This document shows, in pieces, positions 18,630 to 29,297 of a DNA stretch of 64,000 nucleotides. The position numbers and the translations under genes are program-made. This DNA is from Saprospirales bacterium. GTDB lineage: Bacteria; Bacteroidota; Bacteroidia; Chitinophagales; Saprospiraceae. The stretch lies in contig JADJTT010000001.1 in NCBI GenBank assembly GCA_016711045.1, positions 62,001-126,000 on the forward strand. Direction: 5' to 3'. The first letter of the stretch is position 1, and each line of letters opens with the position of its first letter. Under the pieces are notes generated by a model, which saw nothing but the letters and a program-made list of their open reading frames with translations, ran no database searches and was not told where the DNA came from.

Positions 18630-18709
18630 AAACGCATACCCTTATAAACTCAAAAACTTATCTATTCTATTAAAAAATTTCTCTTCCACCATTAAAAATC
18701 AATCGACTT

Positions 18710-21700
18710 ATGAAAAGATGGTTACTGCTCTCTGCACTGCTGGTCTTGTTCACTTCCTGGACATACGGCCAAATCATTTACGAAGACTTTGAAGGCGGCG
18801 TCTCCGACCTCAACTGGACCGCCGCAGAAGGCACGTACAATGGCGTGGTCGCCAACACTACGCCCGATGCGGTGAACGGAAGCGCCTTTTGCGGTTCCTA
18901 CACCAAAGCAGATTTCTCTTCCTACAGCTTATTCTGGGTGACTGACTATGGTACCTTCGACCTTTCGGAGTATAATCAGTTCAAACTCCAGGTTTATTCC
19001 ACCGTTGCCACCAGCATCCTCCTGAAACTGGAAGGCCCAGGCGGGAACATTGAAAAGTCAGCCGCGATCACCCAAACCGGCGAATGGGTAGAATACTCCT
19101 TCGACTTCAGCGCTGCTGCCGGAAACACCGGGTTGGAGAAACTCATCATTTTCTTCGATCCCGGCGTGACGGGCAGTAGTGACACCTACCTGTTCGACAA
19201 CCTGGTAGCCTACAAGCCCGGGTATATCTACGAAGATTTTGAAGGCGGCGCCAAACTCACCTGGGGCGCGATCAACGGCTCCTACGACGGCGTAGTCGCC
19301 AACCCGGAGCCCAACGTCATCAACTCCAGCGTGGATGTGGGTGCGTATACCAATAATCCGGACCAAAACTACAATTTCGCGCTCGCAGATCTGGGCACGC
19401 CGATGGACCTGTCGGTCAACAATCAGTTTAAAATAAACGTCTATGCACCGGCGCCCACCCAGGTGCTTCTCAAGTTGGAAGGGACAGGTGGAAACATCGA
19501 AGCCACCAAAAATATCGCTGTCACCAATGCCTGGCAGGAATACACCTTCGACTTTAGTGCGGCAGCAGCCAATTTAGGGCTGACCAAGATCCTGATCGTT
19601 TTTGCGCCTGGGGAATTCGGTAGTACCGATACGTACTTGTTCGACAACCTGCGGGCTGAACCCAAAGGCGCCTGCACCGGTGCACCTGTCATCCCCCAGA
19701 TGATCGACGACTTTGAATGCAACCGCAATGCGATCTACGATGGCGGATGGGATTCGCTGTACGTCGTGGCTAACCCAAACATTTCTGCAGTAAATCCTTC
19801 TGAAAAGGTGGGGCAATTTAACGATCCGGCAGGGCCTGGTACCGAATGGGGCGCCCTGGTTATCGACTATCAGACCCCCCTCGACCTCAGCACCTACAAC
19901 AATCTGCGGGTGAAGATCTGGTCGCCCAAGATCTGCACAATGAAATTCAAACTGGAAGGCATTTCACCAGCGATGGAAATCGACAAGACCGTACCCGATG
20001 TAGATCAATGGGTGACCTATACGGTCGACTTTAGCCCCTTTGCTGCCTCCAGCTTCTCGAGGATCGTGTTCTTCTTCAATGCAGGGGTGAATGGCGAACC
20101 CGGCGATGTATACTACATCGATGATATCGAATGGACTACCGCCCCCAGTCTTCCTGCGCTGGAGGACTTTGAAAATGGCGCTGCCCTGTTCTGGGGGCCA
20201 CTCGACGGCAATACCGTCGTACACGGCACATTCAACGGACCGGGCGCCAACCCTGACCCCACCGGGATCAACACCAGTTCCATGGTGGGCTGCTACACCA
20301 AGGGGTCTTCGCCATTCAGTACGCTGCAGGCCTTCCTCCCTGTCGACTTCAGTCTTACAGGCTATCCGCAGCTCAACCTCGACGTATGGGCGCCAGCCGG
20401 CTCGGCAACGGTGACCATGCAACTCGTTAGCCCTTCTCAAGGCAACAAGGAAGTTACCCGCGATATCACAGCCACGGAAGAATGGATCACGCTGAATTTC
20501 GACTTCTCGGACTACACCGGGATCACTGATTTTGGCGCGCTCAACCTGATCTTCGACGGTGGTACGGCAGCAGCCGGAACAACCTACTGCATCGACAACC
20601 TCGGTCAAAGCATCTCGACCGCAGATCCTTGTGAAGGCGTTGAAGCCATCACTAATATCCTCGACGACTACGAATGCCAGCGCAATTATACGGTATTCTA
20701 TGGCAGCCAATTCCTTGATGTGGTCAGCAACCCGCATCTCGACGTCAATAACGGCAGTACGAAAGTGGGCGAATTCAGCGACCCGGCCAATGACCCATGG
20801 GCTGGTTTGGGTATGGAAACCGTGATCCCGATCGACCTGACGCTCTACAACCAACTCAGCATTCAGATCTGGGCGCCGATGGAAACCCCGATCCTGTTCA
20901 AACTGCAAGGTTGAGATGGCGGCGTCACGGAGGTCTGGGATACGATTACGACTCCCAATACCTGGGAAAAATTCCTCATCGACTTCAGCGCACCCAACGG
21001 GAGCGACTACAAGCAATTGGTCATTTTCTTCGATGGCGGCGTCTCCGACCCGGATCCGCACACGTACTTCGTGGATAATATCCGCTGGCGTCGTTCGTCG
21101 TACAACGGTTGTGTCGACGATCATGAGACCACCAATACGACTATCTCCAACTGGAAATACTTTGCCAACGGCCACATTGAGGCCACCGGATATCCATTTG
21201 CCATTTTGGACAACCCCAACCCGAGCGGAATCAATACCAGCAGCAAGGTAGGTGAGTTCATCAAAGCTGGTGACGGCGATCCCTGGGCTGGCATGTTTGC
21301 AGACCTGGATGCCCCTATTGATTTTAAGGGCAACAAGACCATGCGGGCCAAGGTACACATGAACCACATTGGCAACTTCGCCCTCAAACTGGAAAATTCT
21401 GCCATTGGTGAGCCGAATATCGAAGTGCCTGTACCCAATACCAAAACGAATGAATGGGAAGAAATCACCGTGGAATTTCCCACCGCTACAGATGATGCAC
21501 AGTACCGCCGCCTGACCCTGTTCTTCGATCTGCTTATCAATGCCACAGGTGAGGACGTAACCTCCTACTTCGACGACATCGTCATCGGCGATGGCGAATG
21601 CCTTACTGTAAGTGCATTTGAAAGACCTCAGGTCGAATACTTCCGCATAGCACCCAACCCGGCCTCTTCCTTTGTCCGGATCGAAAATGCCGAAATGGTG

Positions 21701-21871
21701 GAAAACCTGGTCGTACTCGATGCAACTGGTCGTCCTGTGCAGCAACTGCGCACCTACGGCGAGCAAGACGTAGAAGTGGACATTGCTAACCTGCCTCCTG
21801 GTATGTACATCCTGGTGGGTTACAACCCGAATGGCGCGCTGGTCGCCAATGGAAAATTTGTGAAAAATTAA
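18710..21871 (+). pseudogene. Six-repeat T9SS surface protein interrupted by in-frame TGA
   Basis: One frame runs from ATG 18710 to 21871, broken only by TGA at 20912-20914. The first part is 734 residues with a signal peptide (MKRWLLLSALLVLFTSWTYG). The whole reads as six repeats of about 150-160 residues, each opening with a 'DFEGG/DDFEC/DDYEC' segment and ending in a beta-rich 'LIIFFDPG...DTYLFDNL' motif, like carbohydrate-binding jelly rolls. The stop falls in repeat five, in 'KLQG-stop-DGGV', where repeats one and two read KLEGPGG and KLEGTGG. Repeat six and the T9SS sorting tail ('IAPNPASSFVRI', 'LPPGMYILV') lie after it. Probably a surface glycan-binding protein, now truncated or misread. 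Confidence 0.8.
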
Positions 21872-21878
21872 AGACTAT

Positions 21879-21916
21879 AGAGGCGCGTCCTTGGGACGCG
21901 CCTCTAAATTTTTTTT
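21879..21916 (+). terminator. Rho-independent terminator touching the next start codon
   Basis: A perfect 12-bp stem (AGAGGCGCGTCC / GGACGCGCCTCT) with a TTG loop, then AAA and eight T. It sits 7 bp after the stop of the repeat protein and ends one base before the ATG of the next gene at 21918, so it may also work as an attenuator. Confidence 0.88.
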
Positions 21917-21917
21917 C

Positions 21918-23988
21918 ATGAAAAAGCGCTTCCTTTCCCTTTGGGGTTTCCTGCTCTGTATCCTGCCTTTTTCGGCCATTTCCCAACCCACTCCGCTTCC
22001 TGTTCCTTTCCAGATCGATGAACTCCAGGAACGCACCTTCCGGTATTTTTGGGAACTGGCAGATACCCTAACCTGGCAGATACCCGATCGGTATCCTACC
22101 CTTACTTTTTCCAGTATTGCCGCTACCGGTTTTGGCCTCAGCGCTTACCTCGTTGGTGCAGAAAGAGGATACATCACCCGCGCGCAAGCTGCCGAACGCG
22201 TTTTCAAGACCCTGGAGGTATTGAAAAACCTGCCTCAAGGGCCTGAAGCTACCGGTGTGAGCGGGTATAAAGGCTTTTTTTACCACTTCCTGGACCTGCG
22301 CCACGCCAGGCGATTCAAGGACGTAGAGCTCAGCACCATCGACACCGCCTGGTTGCTTGCAGGCATACTGTCGTGCATGTCGTATTTCGACCGGGATGAT
22401 CCCACGGAGAAAGCCATTCGCGAGATGGCAGATTTCCTGTATCGCCGCGTGGAATGGGATTGGATCGCCAACGAAGACGGGCTCATCTCTATGGGGTGGT
22501 ACCCCGAAAAAGGCTTTCACCCCCGAAAATGGGAAGGCATGAACGAAGGCATGTTCATCTACTTTCTGGCCCTGGGTTCCCCTACCCATCCGGTAGCGCC
22601 TTCTGCCTGGGGAAAGTGGTGCGAAACCTATGAATGGGCTGAATTCCACGGACAGGAGATGATCAATTTCGGTCCGCTTTTTGGCCACCAATACACCCAC
22701 ATGTACGTCGATTTCCGGGGCATCCAGGATACCTATACCCGCGCCAAAGGGATCGATTATTTTGAAAATGCCCGTAGGGCAACCCTTGCCAACCGGGCTT
22801 ATTGTATCGACAATCCCAATAACTTCAAAGGCTACAGCGAATCAATCTGGGGACTCACCGCCTGCGACGGCCCCGGCTGGGCGGAAAAGAAATTCAACGG
22901 CAAAAAAATGGTCTTCCACGGCTACTCCGCGCGCGGCGCGGCTACGGTCGACTTTCAAGACGACGGCACCATTGCCCCCACCGCTGCCGGTGGGTCCGTG
23001 CCCTTCGCCCCCGAAGTATGCCTGCCCGCCTTGCAAGCCATGTGGAACCAATACCCCCAGCTGATCGGCAAATACGGCCCATTCGATGCCTTCAACCTGT
23101 CCTTTTCGGAAGAAGGCTGGTTTGATAAAGACTGGCTAGGCATCGACCAAGGGCCTATCGTTATTCAACTCGAGAATTACCGCACAGGGTTCCTCACGAA
23201 CCTGATGAAGAAAAACCCCTATATCGTGGAAGGACTCCGCAAAGCCGGTTTCAGCGGCGGATGGCTCGACCATTCTGTCCCCTCGCCCAATGAACTTTTT
23301 GAAAAAGGAATGTACCTCGATAAAGAGGAACAATCCCTCTCCTACCGCCTGTTGCAACCCAAAGAGCTAATGCAAGGCGAAAAATATCCCCTCGTTATCT
23401 TTCTGCATGGCTCGGGTGAACGGGGCAGCGATAACGAAGCCCAATTGAAAAATGGCGTGCTCGCTTTCGCAGAAACCGTTAACCGCGAGCAGTATCCATG
23501 CTTCGTGCTGGCCCCCCAATGCCCGGACACCACTTTCTGGACGACCATCGACCCCGGCAGGGAAGCGGTTTTGAAAAAGAACCTACCATGCCCACCCGGC
23601 TATTACTTGAATTGGTAGATAAATGGCTGGCCTCAACCCCGCCATTGACCCTACCCGGGTCTACGTCACCGGGCTTTCACGCGGCGGGTTCGGCACATTC
23701 GACTTTCTTTACCGGAGACCGGAACTCGTCGCCGCAGGCATGCCGCTATGCGGAGGAGCCGACCTTAATCTGGCCGCCACCATCGCCCACATCCCTATCT
23801 GGATTTTTCACGGGGAAGTGGACCCGGTTATCCCTTTCCGGCATTCGACCGACATATACGAGGCGCTTCAAAAAGCAGGAGGCACACCCAAGCTGACGAC
23901 GTATTCCACGCTGGGACATGGTATTTGGCAGGAGACATATTATAATCCGGAGGTACTTAAATGGCTTTTTGCACAGCGAAAAGATTAA
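21918..23988 (+). pseudogene. GH144-like glucanase fused to an esterase domain, two frameshifts
   Basis: Starts at ATG 21918 with a signal peptide (MKKRFLSLWGFLLCILPFSAIS). Residues about 40-460 are the same PF10091 domain as at 16791 ('TFRYFWELAD', 'IDQGPIVIQLENYRTGF'). A C-terminal alpha/beta-hydrolase follows: 'VIFLHGSGERGSDNE' and 'PCFVLAPQCPD' in frame one; 'EPTMPTRLLLELVDKWLA' in frame two (about 23578-23630); 'VYVTGLSRGGFG' (nucleophile Ser), 'HGEVDPV' and 'LGHGIW' (Asp, His) in frame three, ending at 23988. Two one-base losses near 23565-23580 and 23625-23640 explain this. If real, only the glucanase part is made (ending 23618). Confidence 0.82.
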
Positions 23989-24040
23989 TTGAATTTGTGC
24001 TTGTGAACTATGCACCTTAAAAGAAACATAACCACACCAT

Positions 24041-26269
24041 ATGAAATACTGGAAAATTAGTACCCTCCTTTTGCTCACACCCTTTTTCCTGCAATGCGGT
24101 GGAGAAGCCAAGGTTTCATCCGACAAACTTGACCAACGCATCGACTCCGTAATGATGCTGATGAACCTGGAAGAAAAAATCGGCCAAATGAACTTGTTCA
24201 CTTCCGACTGGGATGTGACCGGTCCTACCCTGCGGGAGAATTACAAAGAAGATATCGTCGCAGGAAAGGTAGGCGCTATTTTTAACGCACATACAGCTGC
24301 CTACAACCGCGAGCTTCAGCGAATAGCCGTAGAGGAAAGTCGCTTGAAGATCCCATTGCTATTTGGGTATGACGTCATTCACGGGTATAAGACCATCTTT
24401 CCCATTCCCCTCGGCGAAGCAGCCAGTTGGGATCTGGAGGCCATAGAACGGTCGGCCAGCGTTGCTGCGGCAGAAGCTTCAGCTGCCGGCCTGCATTGGA
24501 CCTTTGCGCCTATGGTCGACATTTCCCGGGAGCCTCGGTGGGGTCGGGTGATGGAAGGCGCTGGGGAAGATCCCTATCTCGGATCGATGGTCGCCCGCGC
24601 CCGCGTGCGTGGATTCCAGGGAGAGACATTTGAAAATGCCGACAAGGTCCTTGCCTGTGTGAAACACTTTGCGGCATACGGCGCCCCTGAGGCAGGTCGG
24701 GAATACAATACAGTAGATATGTCGGATCGAATGTTTCGCGATGTATACCTGCCACCCTACAAAGCGGCGGTGGAAGAAGGAGCTTACACCGTCATGACCT
24801 CATTCAATGAATTGGACGGCGTGCCGGCTTCCGGCAATAGCTATCTGCTGCACGACATACTGCGCGAAGAATGGGGGTTCAAGGGTATTGTCGTAACCGA
24901 TTACACCTCCATCAACGAAATGGTACTCCATGGCATCGTAGCCGATGAAAAAGAAGCCGGCGAACTAGCCCTTCAAGCCGGCGTCGACATGGATATGCAG
25001 GGAGCGGTGTATTACAAGTATTTAAAGCAATCAGTAGAAGAAGGCAAGATCAGCGTTACCCAGATTGACCAGGCGGTACGGAACATCCTGCGGGTAAAGT
25101 TCATATTGGGACTATTCGACGACCCCTACCGGTATTTCGATACCGAACGCGAGAAGCAGGTGCTCTTTTCCCAGGCCAACCAGGAAGCTGCATTAGACAT
25201 GGCTCGCAAATCGATTGTGTTGCTCCGCAATGAGAACCAGACCCTTCCCCTTTCAAAAGAGCTTCGCTCCCTTGCCGTTATCGGCCCGCTGGCTGATAGC
25301 CAAAACGACTTGATCGGCGCCTGGTCGGGCGCGGGCAACGGGAATGATTGTGTCAGTCTTTTAAAGGGCCTGCAGGATAAGGCAGGCACAGCCATGCAGA
25401 TCCGCCATGCCCGGGGATGTGATTTTGAGGGCACAGACAGAAGCGGGTTTGCTGCGGCCCTCAGTCTTGCCCGGCAGTCCGATGCGATCGTAGTAGCTAT
25501 AGGCGAAAAAGGCCGAATGTCTGGTGAAGCTATGAGCCGTTCCGATATTACCCTGCCCGGGGTACAGGAGGAGTTGGTCAAAGCCTTGGTAGCTACTGGT
25601 AAGCCTGTGGTAGTGGTGTTGATGAACGGCCGCCCGTTGGCTATTCCCTGGATTGCGGAAAATACCCCGGCGGTACTGGAGACCTGGTTCCTCGGTACCA
25701 AGGCCGGCAATGCCATCGCCGACGTGCTATTTGGCGATTACAACCCTTCTGGAAAACTGACCATGACCTTTCCCAGAAACGTAGGACAAATACCCATTTA
25801 TTACAACCACAAAAACACGGGCCGCCCGTTTGAACCAAATACCACGTGGACCAGCCATTATATGGATGTGCCCAATTCGCCACAATTCCCCTTTGGCTGG
25901 GGGCTTAGCTACACGACGTTCGATTACTCCGCCATCCAGGCCGATCAACCGGCGTTTGGAAAAAGCGGATCGGTCACCCTCCGCGTAACCGTTTCCAATA
26001 CCGGATTGAGAGACGGAGAAGAAGTCGTGCAACTCTATGTACGCGACCTCGTGGGAAGCGTGACCCGCCCCGTGCGGGAATTAAAAGGATTCAAAAAGAT
26101 CAACCTGAAAGCCGGAAGCCAGGAAGAGGTTACTTTCACCCTCACCGCTGCCGACCTGGCCTTTCATACCCGTTCTATGGCTTTTGAAGCCGAAACCGGA
26201 TACTTTGATGTATTTATCGGGGGCAACTCCGAAGCCGACCAATCCATTCGTATTCAATTAACTGAATAA
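24041..26269 (+). CDS. bglX: GH3 beta-glucosidase, lipoprotein
   Basis: A protein of 742 residues. The leader MKYWKISTLLLLTPFFLQC ends in a lipobox (LQC), so it is membrane-anchored. Domain order is that of BglX: N-terminal TIM barrel ('LLFGYDVIHGYKTIFPIPLG', 'EPRWGRVMEGAGEDPYL', 'VKHFAAYG'), with the nucleophile Asp in 'GIVVTDYTS' near residue 287; an alpha/beta sandwich ('SIVLLRNENQTLPL'); and a C-terminal fibronectin-like domain ('GEEVVQLYVRD'). It removes terminal beta-linked glucose from oligosaccharides. Bacteroides GH3 enzymes next to GH144-type genes favour beta-1,2-linked sophoro-oligosaccharides, so that is the likely substrate here. It lies 12 bp before susC. Confidence 0.92.
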   Translation: MKYWKISTLLLLTPFFLQCGGEAKVSSDKLDQRIDSVMMLMNLEEKIGQMNLFTSDWDVTGPTLRENYKEDIVAGKVGAIFNAHTAAYNRELQRIAVEESRLKIPLLFGYDVIHGYKTIFPIPLGEAASWDLEAIERSASVAAAEASAAGLHWTFAPMVDISREPRWGRVMEGAGEDPYLGSMVARARVRGFQGETFENADKVLACVKHFAAYGAPEAGREYNTVDMSDRMFRDVYLPPYKAAVEEGAYTVMTSFNELDGVPASGNSYLLHDILREEWGFKGIVVTDYTSINEMVLHGIVADEKEAGELALQAGVDMDMQGAVYYKYLKQSVEEGKISVTQIDQAVRNILRVKFILGLFDDPYRYFDTEREKQVLFSQANQEAALDMARKSIVLLRNENQTLPLSKELRSLAVIGPLADSQNDLIGAWSGAGNGNDCVSLLKGLQDKAGTAMQIRHARGCDFEGTDRSGFAAALSLARQSDAIVVAIGEKGRMSGEAMSRSDITLPGVQEELVKALVATGKPVVVVLMNGRPLAIPWIAENTPAVLETWFLGTKAGNAIADVLFGDYNPSGKLTMTFPRNVGQIPIYYNHKNTGRPFEPNTTWTSHYMDVPNSPQFPFGWGLSYTTFDYSAIQADQPAFGKSGSVTLRVTVSNTGLRDGEEVVQLYVRDLVGSVTRPVRELKGFKKINLKAGSQEEVTFTLTAADLAFHTRSMAFEAETGYFDVFIGGNSEADQSIRIQLTE

Positions 26270-26281
26270 AAACCACAGCCT

Positions 26282-29275
26282 ATGCGCACGCGCTATTTTA
26301 GACCCATCTTTCTCCGGCTAACGCTCTTGTGGGCGCTGGTTGCCTTGCTGAGTACGACCGCCTTCGCCCAATGGAAGGTGAGCGGGGTCGTCACCTCCGC
26401 CGACACTGGTGAGACCTTAATCGGGGCCAGTGTGTATGTAAAAGAAACCACGAACGGCACCATCACCGACCTCGATGGAAGTTATGAACTGGACGTAAAA
26501 GACCCCAATGCGATCCTGGTGTTTTCCTACACGGGATACATCACCCGGGAGGAACCGGTTCGAAGCCGGCAGGTCATCAATATGGCCCTACGGGAAAATA
26601 TTGCGGTGCTGGATGAGATCGTCGTGATCGGCTATGGCACCCAGAAGAAAAGCGACATGACCGGCGCGGTGGGCACCGTAAAGGAAAAAGACATCCAACG
26701 CATCCCCACTTCTTCCATCGACCAGGCTTTGCAGGGGAAAGTTGCAGGGGTATATGTAACCCCTACTTCCGGCCAGCCAGGCGCCGGTGCGGTAATCCGA
26801 ATTCGCGGAACGGGAACATTCAATAATGCCAACCCCATCTACGTGGTCGATGGCATGATTGTCGACGATGCTTCTTTTGTCAACCCCCTCGACGTCGCCT
26901 CTATTGAAGTCCTGAAAGACGCCTCCGCCACGGCCATTTACGGAAACCGCGGGGCCAACGGGGTTATTCTCATCACGACCAAAAAAGGAGAAAAACGGGA
27001 AAATGCCGTCATCTCCTTCAGTTCATACTACGGGTCCCAATCGGTGACCAGGCAGATCGACATGGCCAATGCCTCCGAATACGCCGAATTGTACAATGAA
27101 CTCACCAATACTACTTACTTCAAAGACCCGGCGGCATTAGGAGAAGGCACCAACTGGCAGGACGTCGTCTTCCGGGATGCACCCATCAGCAGCATCCAGC
27201 TCTCTGCCAATGGCGGGTCGGACAAGTTCCTGTTTAACGTCAGCGGCAACTATTTTAACCAGGTAGGGATCCTGGAAGGATCGGATTTTAAGCGGTATAC
27301 GGTCCGGTTCAATAGCGAATACCAACTGAACAAATCGATCCGCACCGGACACAACGTGGCATTTTCCAACAACCACAACACGTATGCGCCCAACCTCGTC
27401 GAATCAGCCTACCGCATGCCTCCGGTTTTTGCGGAGCGCGACTCTACCGGCGAATTTTCCGACCCCACCTATTTTGGTACGGCGATCGGCAATCCTGCGG
27501 CTCAACTTTACTACAACGACAATACCTCCTCCGGCAACCGCCTGGTGGGCAATGTTTACGCCGATGTCAGTCTCCTGAAGTACTTTACCTTTCGGTCCAG
27601 CTTTGGCGTCGATATGGGCTACAACCAGGGGCAACGCTATGAGCCGGTATACGAAGTATCGGTTTCCCAACGCAATCCCAACGACCGGCTGGACAAACGT
27701 GACGACCGCAACCAGAGCTGGTTATGGGAAAATACCCTGACTTTTAATAAAGAATGGGAGAAACAGCAGCTCAATGTGCTGGCAGGCTATACCGTGCAGG
27801 AATACCAATACGAATACCTCACCGCCGGCCGGCAAAACTTCCCGGGCTCGGCCGATGAGATCCTGTTCCTCAACCTGGGGAGCGACACTACCCAGATCAA
27901 CAGCAACGGCGCCGGCGATTGGGCGATGATCTCCTATCTATTCCGTGCCAACTACTCCGCCCTCGACCGCTACCTGGTTACCGCTTCCCTGCGGGTGGAT
28001 GGATCCTCCCGGTTTTCGCCCGATAATCGCTGGGGGTATTTCCCATCCTTCTCGGTGGGCTGGAACCTGGGCACGGAGCCTTTTATCGCCAACCTGGGCT
28101 TGTTTGACCGGCTCAAACTGCGCGCAGGTTGGGGTATCGTGGGTAATGACAAGACTACACTGTATCCTTCTTATGGCATAGTATCCACCGCGCTTTACGG
28201 CATCTTCGGTCCGGATGAAACACTCAATCAAGGGGCAACCCTCACTTCCATCGGCAACTCGGATGTGCGCTGGGAAGAGGCCAGTCAGACCAATATCGGG
28301 GTAGAAATGGGATTCTTCAATAACCGCTTCACTGCCGAGATCGATTACTACAATCGCCTCACCAACGATATCCTGTTCCCCGCGCCTATTCCGGGCTATG
28401 TAGGTTCTCAAAACGATCCTATCGTCAATACCGGACAGGTGGTCAACCGCGGGTGGGACTTCCTGGTGCAGTGGCGCGACGGCGGCGCCTTTACCTACAA
28501 CATAGGCCTCAACGCCTCGACTGTGCACAATGAAGTACTGGCCATTGCCGAAGGCAAGTCGGAGATCTTCTCTGCCAGTCTCGGCCAGGGCGACTTCGGC
28601 GCGCGCACAGTGGTAGGCCTGCCCATTGGGGCATTCTATGGCTATAAAGTAGCGGGCGTTTTCCAAAATGCGGAGGAGCTCTCCACCTACCCGAAATTCG
28701 GATCTGAAAAAGTGGGTGACCTGCGGTTTCAAGACCTCAACGGAGATGGTGAATTGGATGACAAGGACCGGGATTACCTCGGCAGTCCCATCCCGGACTT
28801 TCTCTTTGGCCTTACTGCTGGGTTCGACTTCAAGGGGTTCGATTTCACCTTCGACCTCAACGGGCAACGCGGCAACAAGGTCATCAATGCCAAACAGATT
28901 GCCCGCTACGCCATCTACAACTTCGAAGCCCGCTACCTCGATCGATGGACGCCCGACAACCCGAGCGACACAGAACCGCGTATCACCAACGGAGGGCACA
29001 ACTTCCGCATGAGCGACCGCTTCATCGAGGATGGTGATTTCATCCGGCTCCGCAACATCACGCTGGGGTATACCCTCCCCATTTCTGTTATCCAAAAAGT
29101 AAAAGGGAACAGACTGCGCATTTATGTGAGCGGTACCAACCTATGGACCTCCCAAAAATACACCGGGTATTCTCCGGAGTTCAGCAGCCAGGGCAATGTC
29201 TTTGAGGTCGGTATCGACCGGGGTATCTACCCCATTGCCAAGACCGTCCTCGGTGGTATAGAACTTACTTTCTAA
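26282..29275 (+). CDS. susC: SusC/RagA-family TonB-dependent outer-membrane transporter
   Basis: A protein of 997 residues: a signal peptide, an N-terminal carboxypeptidase-D-like regulatory domain ('VSGVVTSADTGETLIGASV'), the SusC linker 'LDEIVVIGYGTQKKSDMTGAV', a TonB plug ('IRIRGTGTFNNANPIYVVDG', 'SIEVLKDASATAIYGNRGANG'), and a 22-strand barrel. With SusD it imports glucan oligosaccharides across the outer membrane with TonB energy. SusD follows 22 bp later. No ECF-type N-terminal signalling extension is present, which agrees with control by the propeller sensor rather than an anti-sigma system. Confidence 0.95.
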   Translation: MRTRYFRPIFLRLTLLWALVALLSTTAFAQWKVSGVVTSADTGETLIGASVYVKETTNGTITDLDGSYELDVKDPNAILVFSYTGYITREEPVRSRQVINMALRENIAVLDEIVVIGYGTQKKSDMTGAVGTVKEKDIQRIPTSSIDQALQGKVAGVYVTPTSGQPGAGAVIRIRGTGTFNNANPIYVVDGMIVDDASFVNPLDVASIEVLKDASATAIYGNRGANGVILITTKKGEKRENAVISFSSYYGSQSVTRQIDMANASEYAELYNELTNTTYFKDPAALGEGTNWQDVVFRDAPISSIQLSANGGSDKFLFNVSGNYFNQVGILEGSDFKRYTVRFNSEYQLNKSIRTGHNVAFSNNHNTYAPNLVESAYRMPPVFAERDSTGEFSDPTYFGTAIGNPAAQLYYNDNTSSGNRLVGNVYADVSLLKYFTFRSSFGVDMGYNQGQRYEPVYEVSVSQRNPNDRLDKRDDRNQSWLWENTLTFNKEWEKQQLNVLAGYTVQEYQYEYLTAGRQNFPGSADEILFLNLGSDTTQINSNGAGDWAMISYLFRANYSALDRYLVTASLRVDGSSRFSPDNRWGYFPSFSVGWNLGTEPFIANLGLFDRLKLRAGWGIVGNDKTTLYPSYGIVSTALYGIFGPDETLNQGATLTSIGNSDVRWEEASQTNIGVEMGFFNNRFTAEIDYYNRLTNDILFPAPIPGYVGSQNDPIVNTGQVVNRGWDFLVQWRDGGAFTYNIGLNASTVHNEVLAIAEGKSEIFSASLGQGDFGARTVVGLPIGAFYGYKVAGVFQNAEELSTYPKFGSEKVGDLRFQDLNGDGELDDKDRDYLGSPIPDFLFGLTAGFDFKGFDFTFDLNGQRGNKVINAKQIARYAIYNFEARYLDRWTPDNPSDTEPRITNGGHNFRMSDRFIEDGDFIRLRNITLGYTLPISVIQKVKGNRLRIYVSGTNLWTSQKYTGYSPEFSSQGNVFEVGIDRGIYPIAKTVLGGIELTF

Positions 29276-29297
29276 AAATAAAAAATAGCATGTCCTT

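Noticed and set aside
20912..20914. TGA read as selenocysteine or as a reassigned codon
   Set aside because: Equivalent repeat positions are Pro or Thr, not Cys; no convincing SECIS-like hairpin follows at once; TGA is used as a normal stop by many genes in the window.
19964..21766. A 600-codon open frame on the minus strand across the repeat-protein gene
   Set aside because: It is antisense to a clear T9SS repeat protein whose frame is supported by six internal repeats; the antisense translation has no domain and is an effect of codon bias.
27938..29095. A 385-codon minus-strand frame inside susC
   Set aside because: Shadow of the SusC barrel; no domain and no start context.
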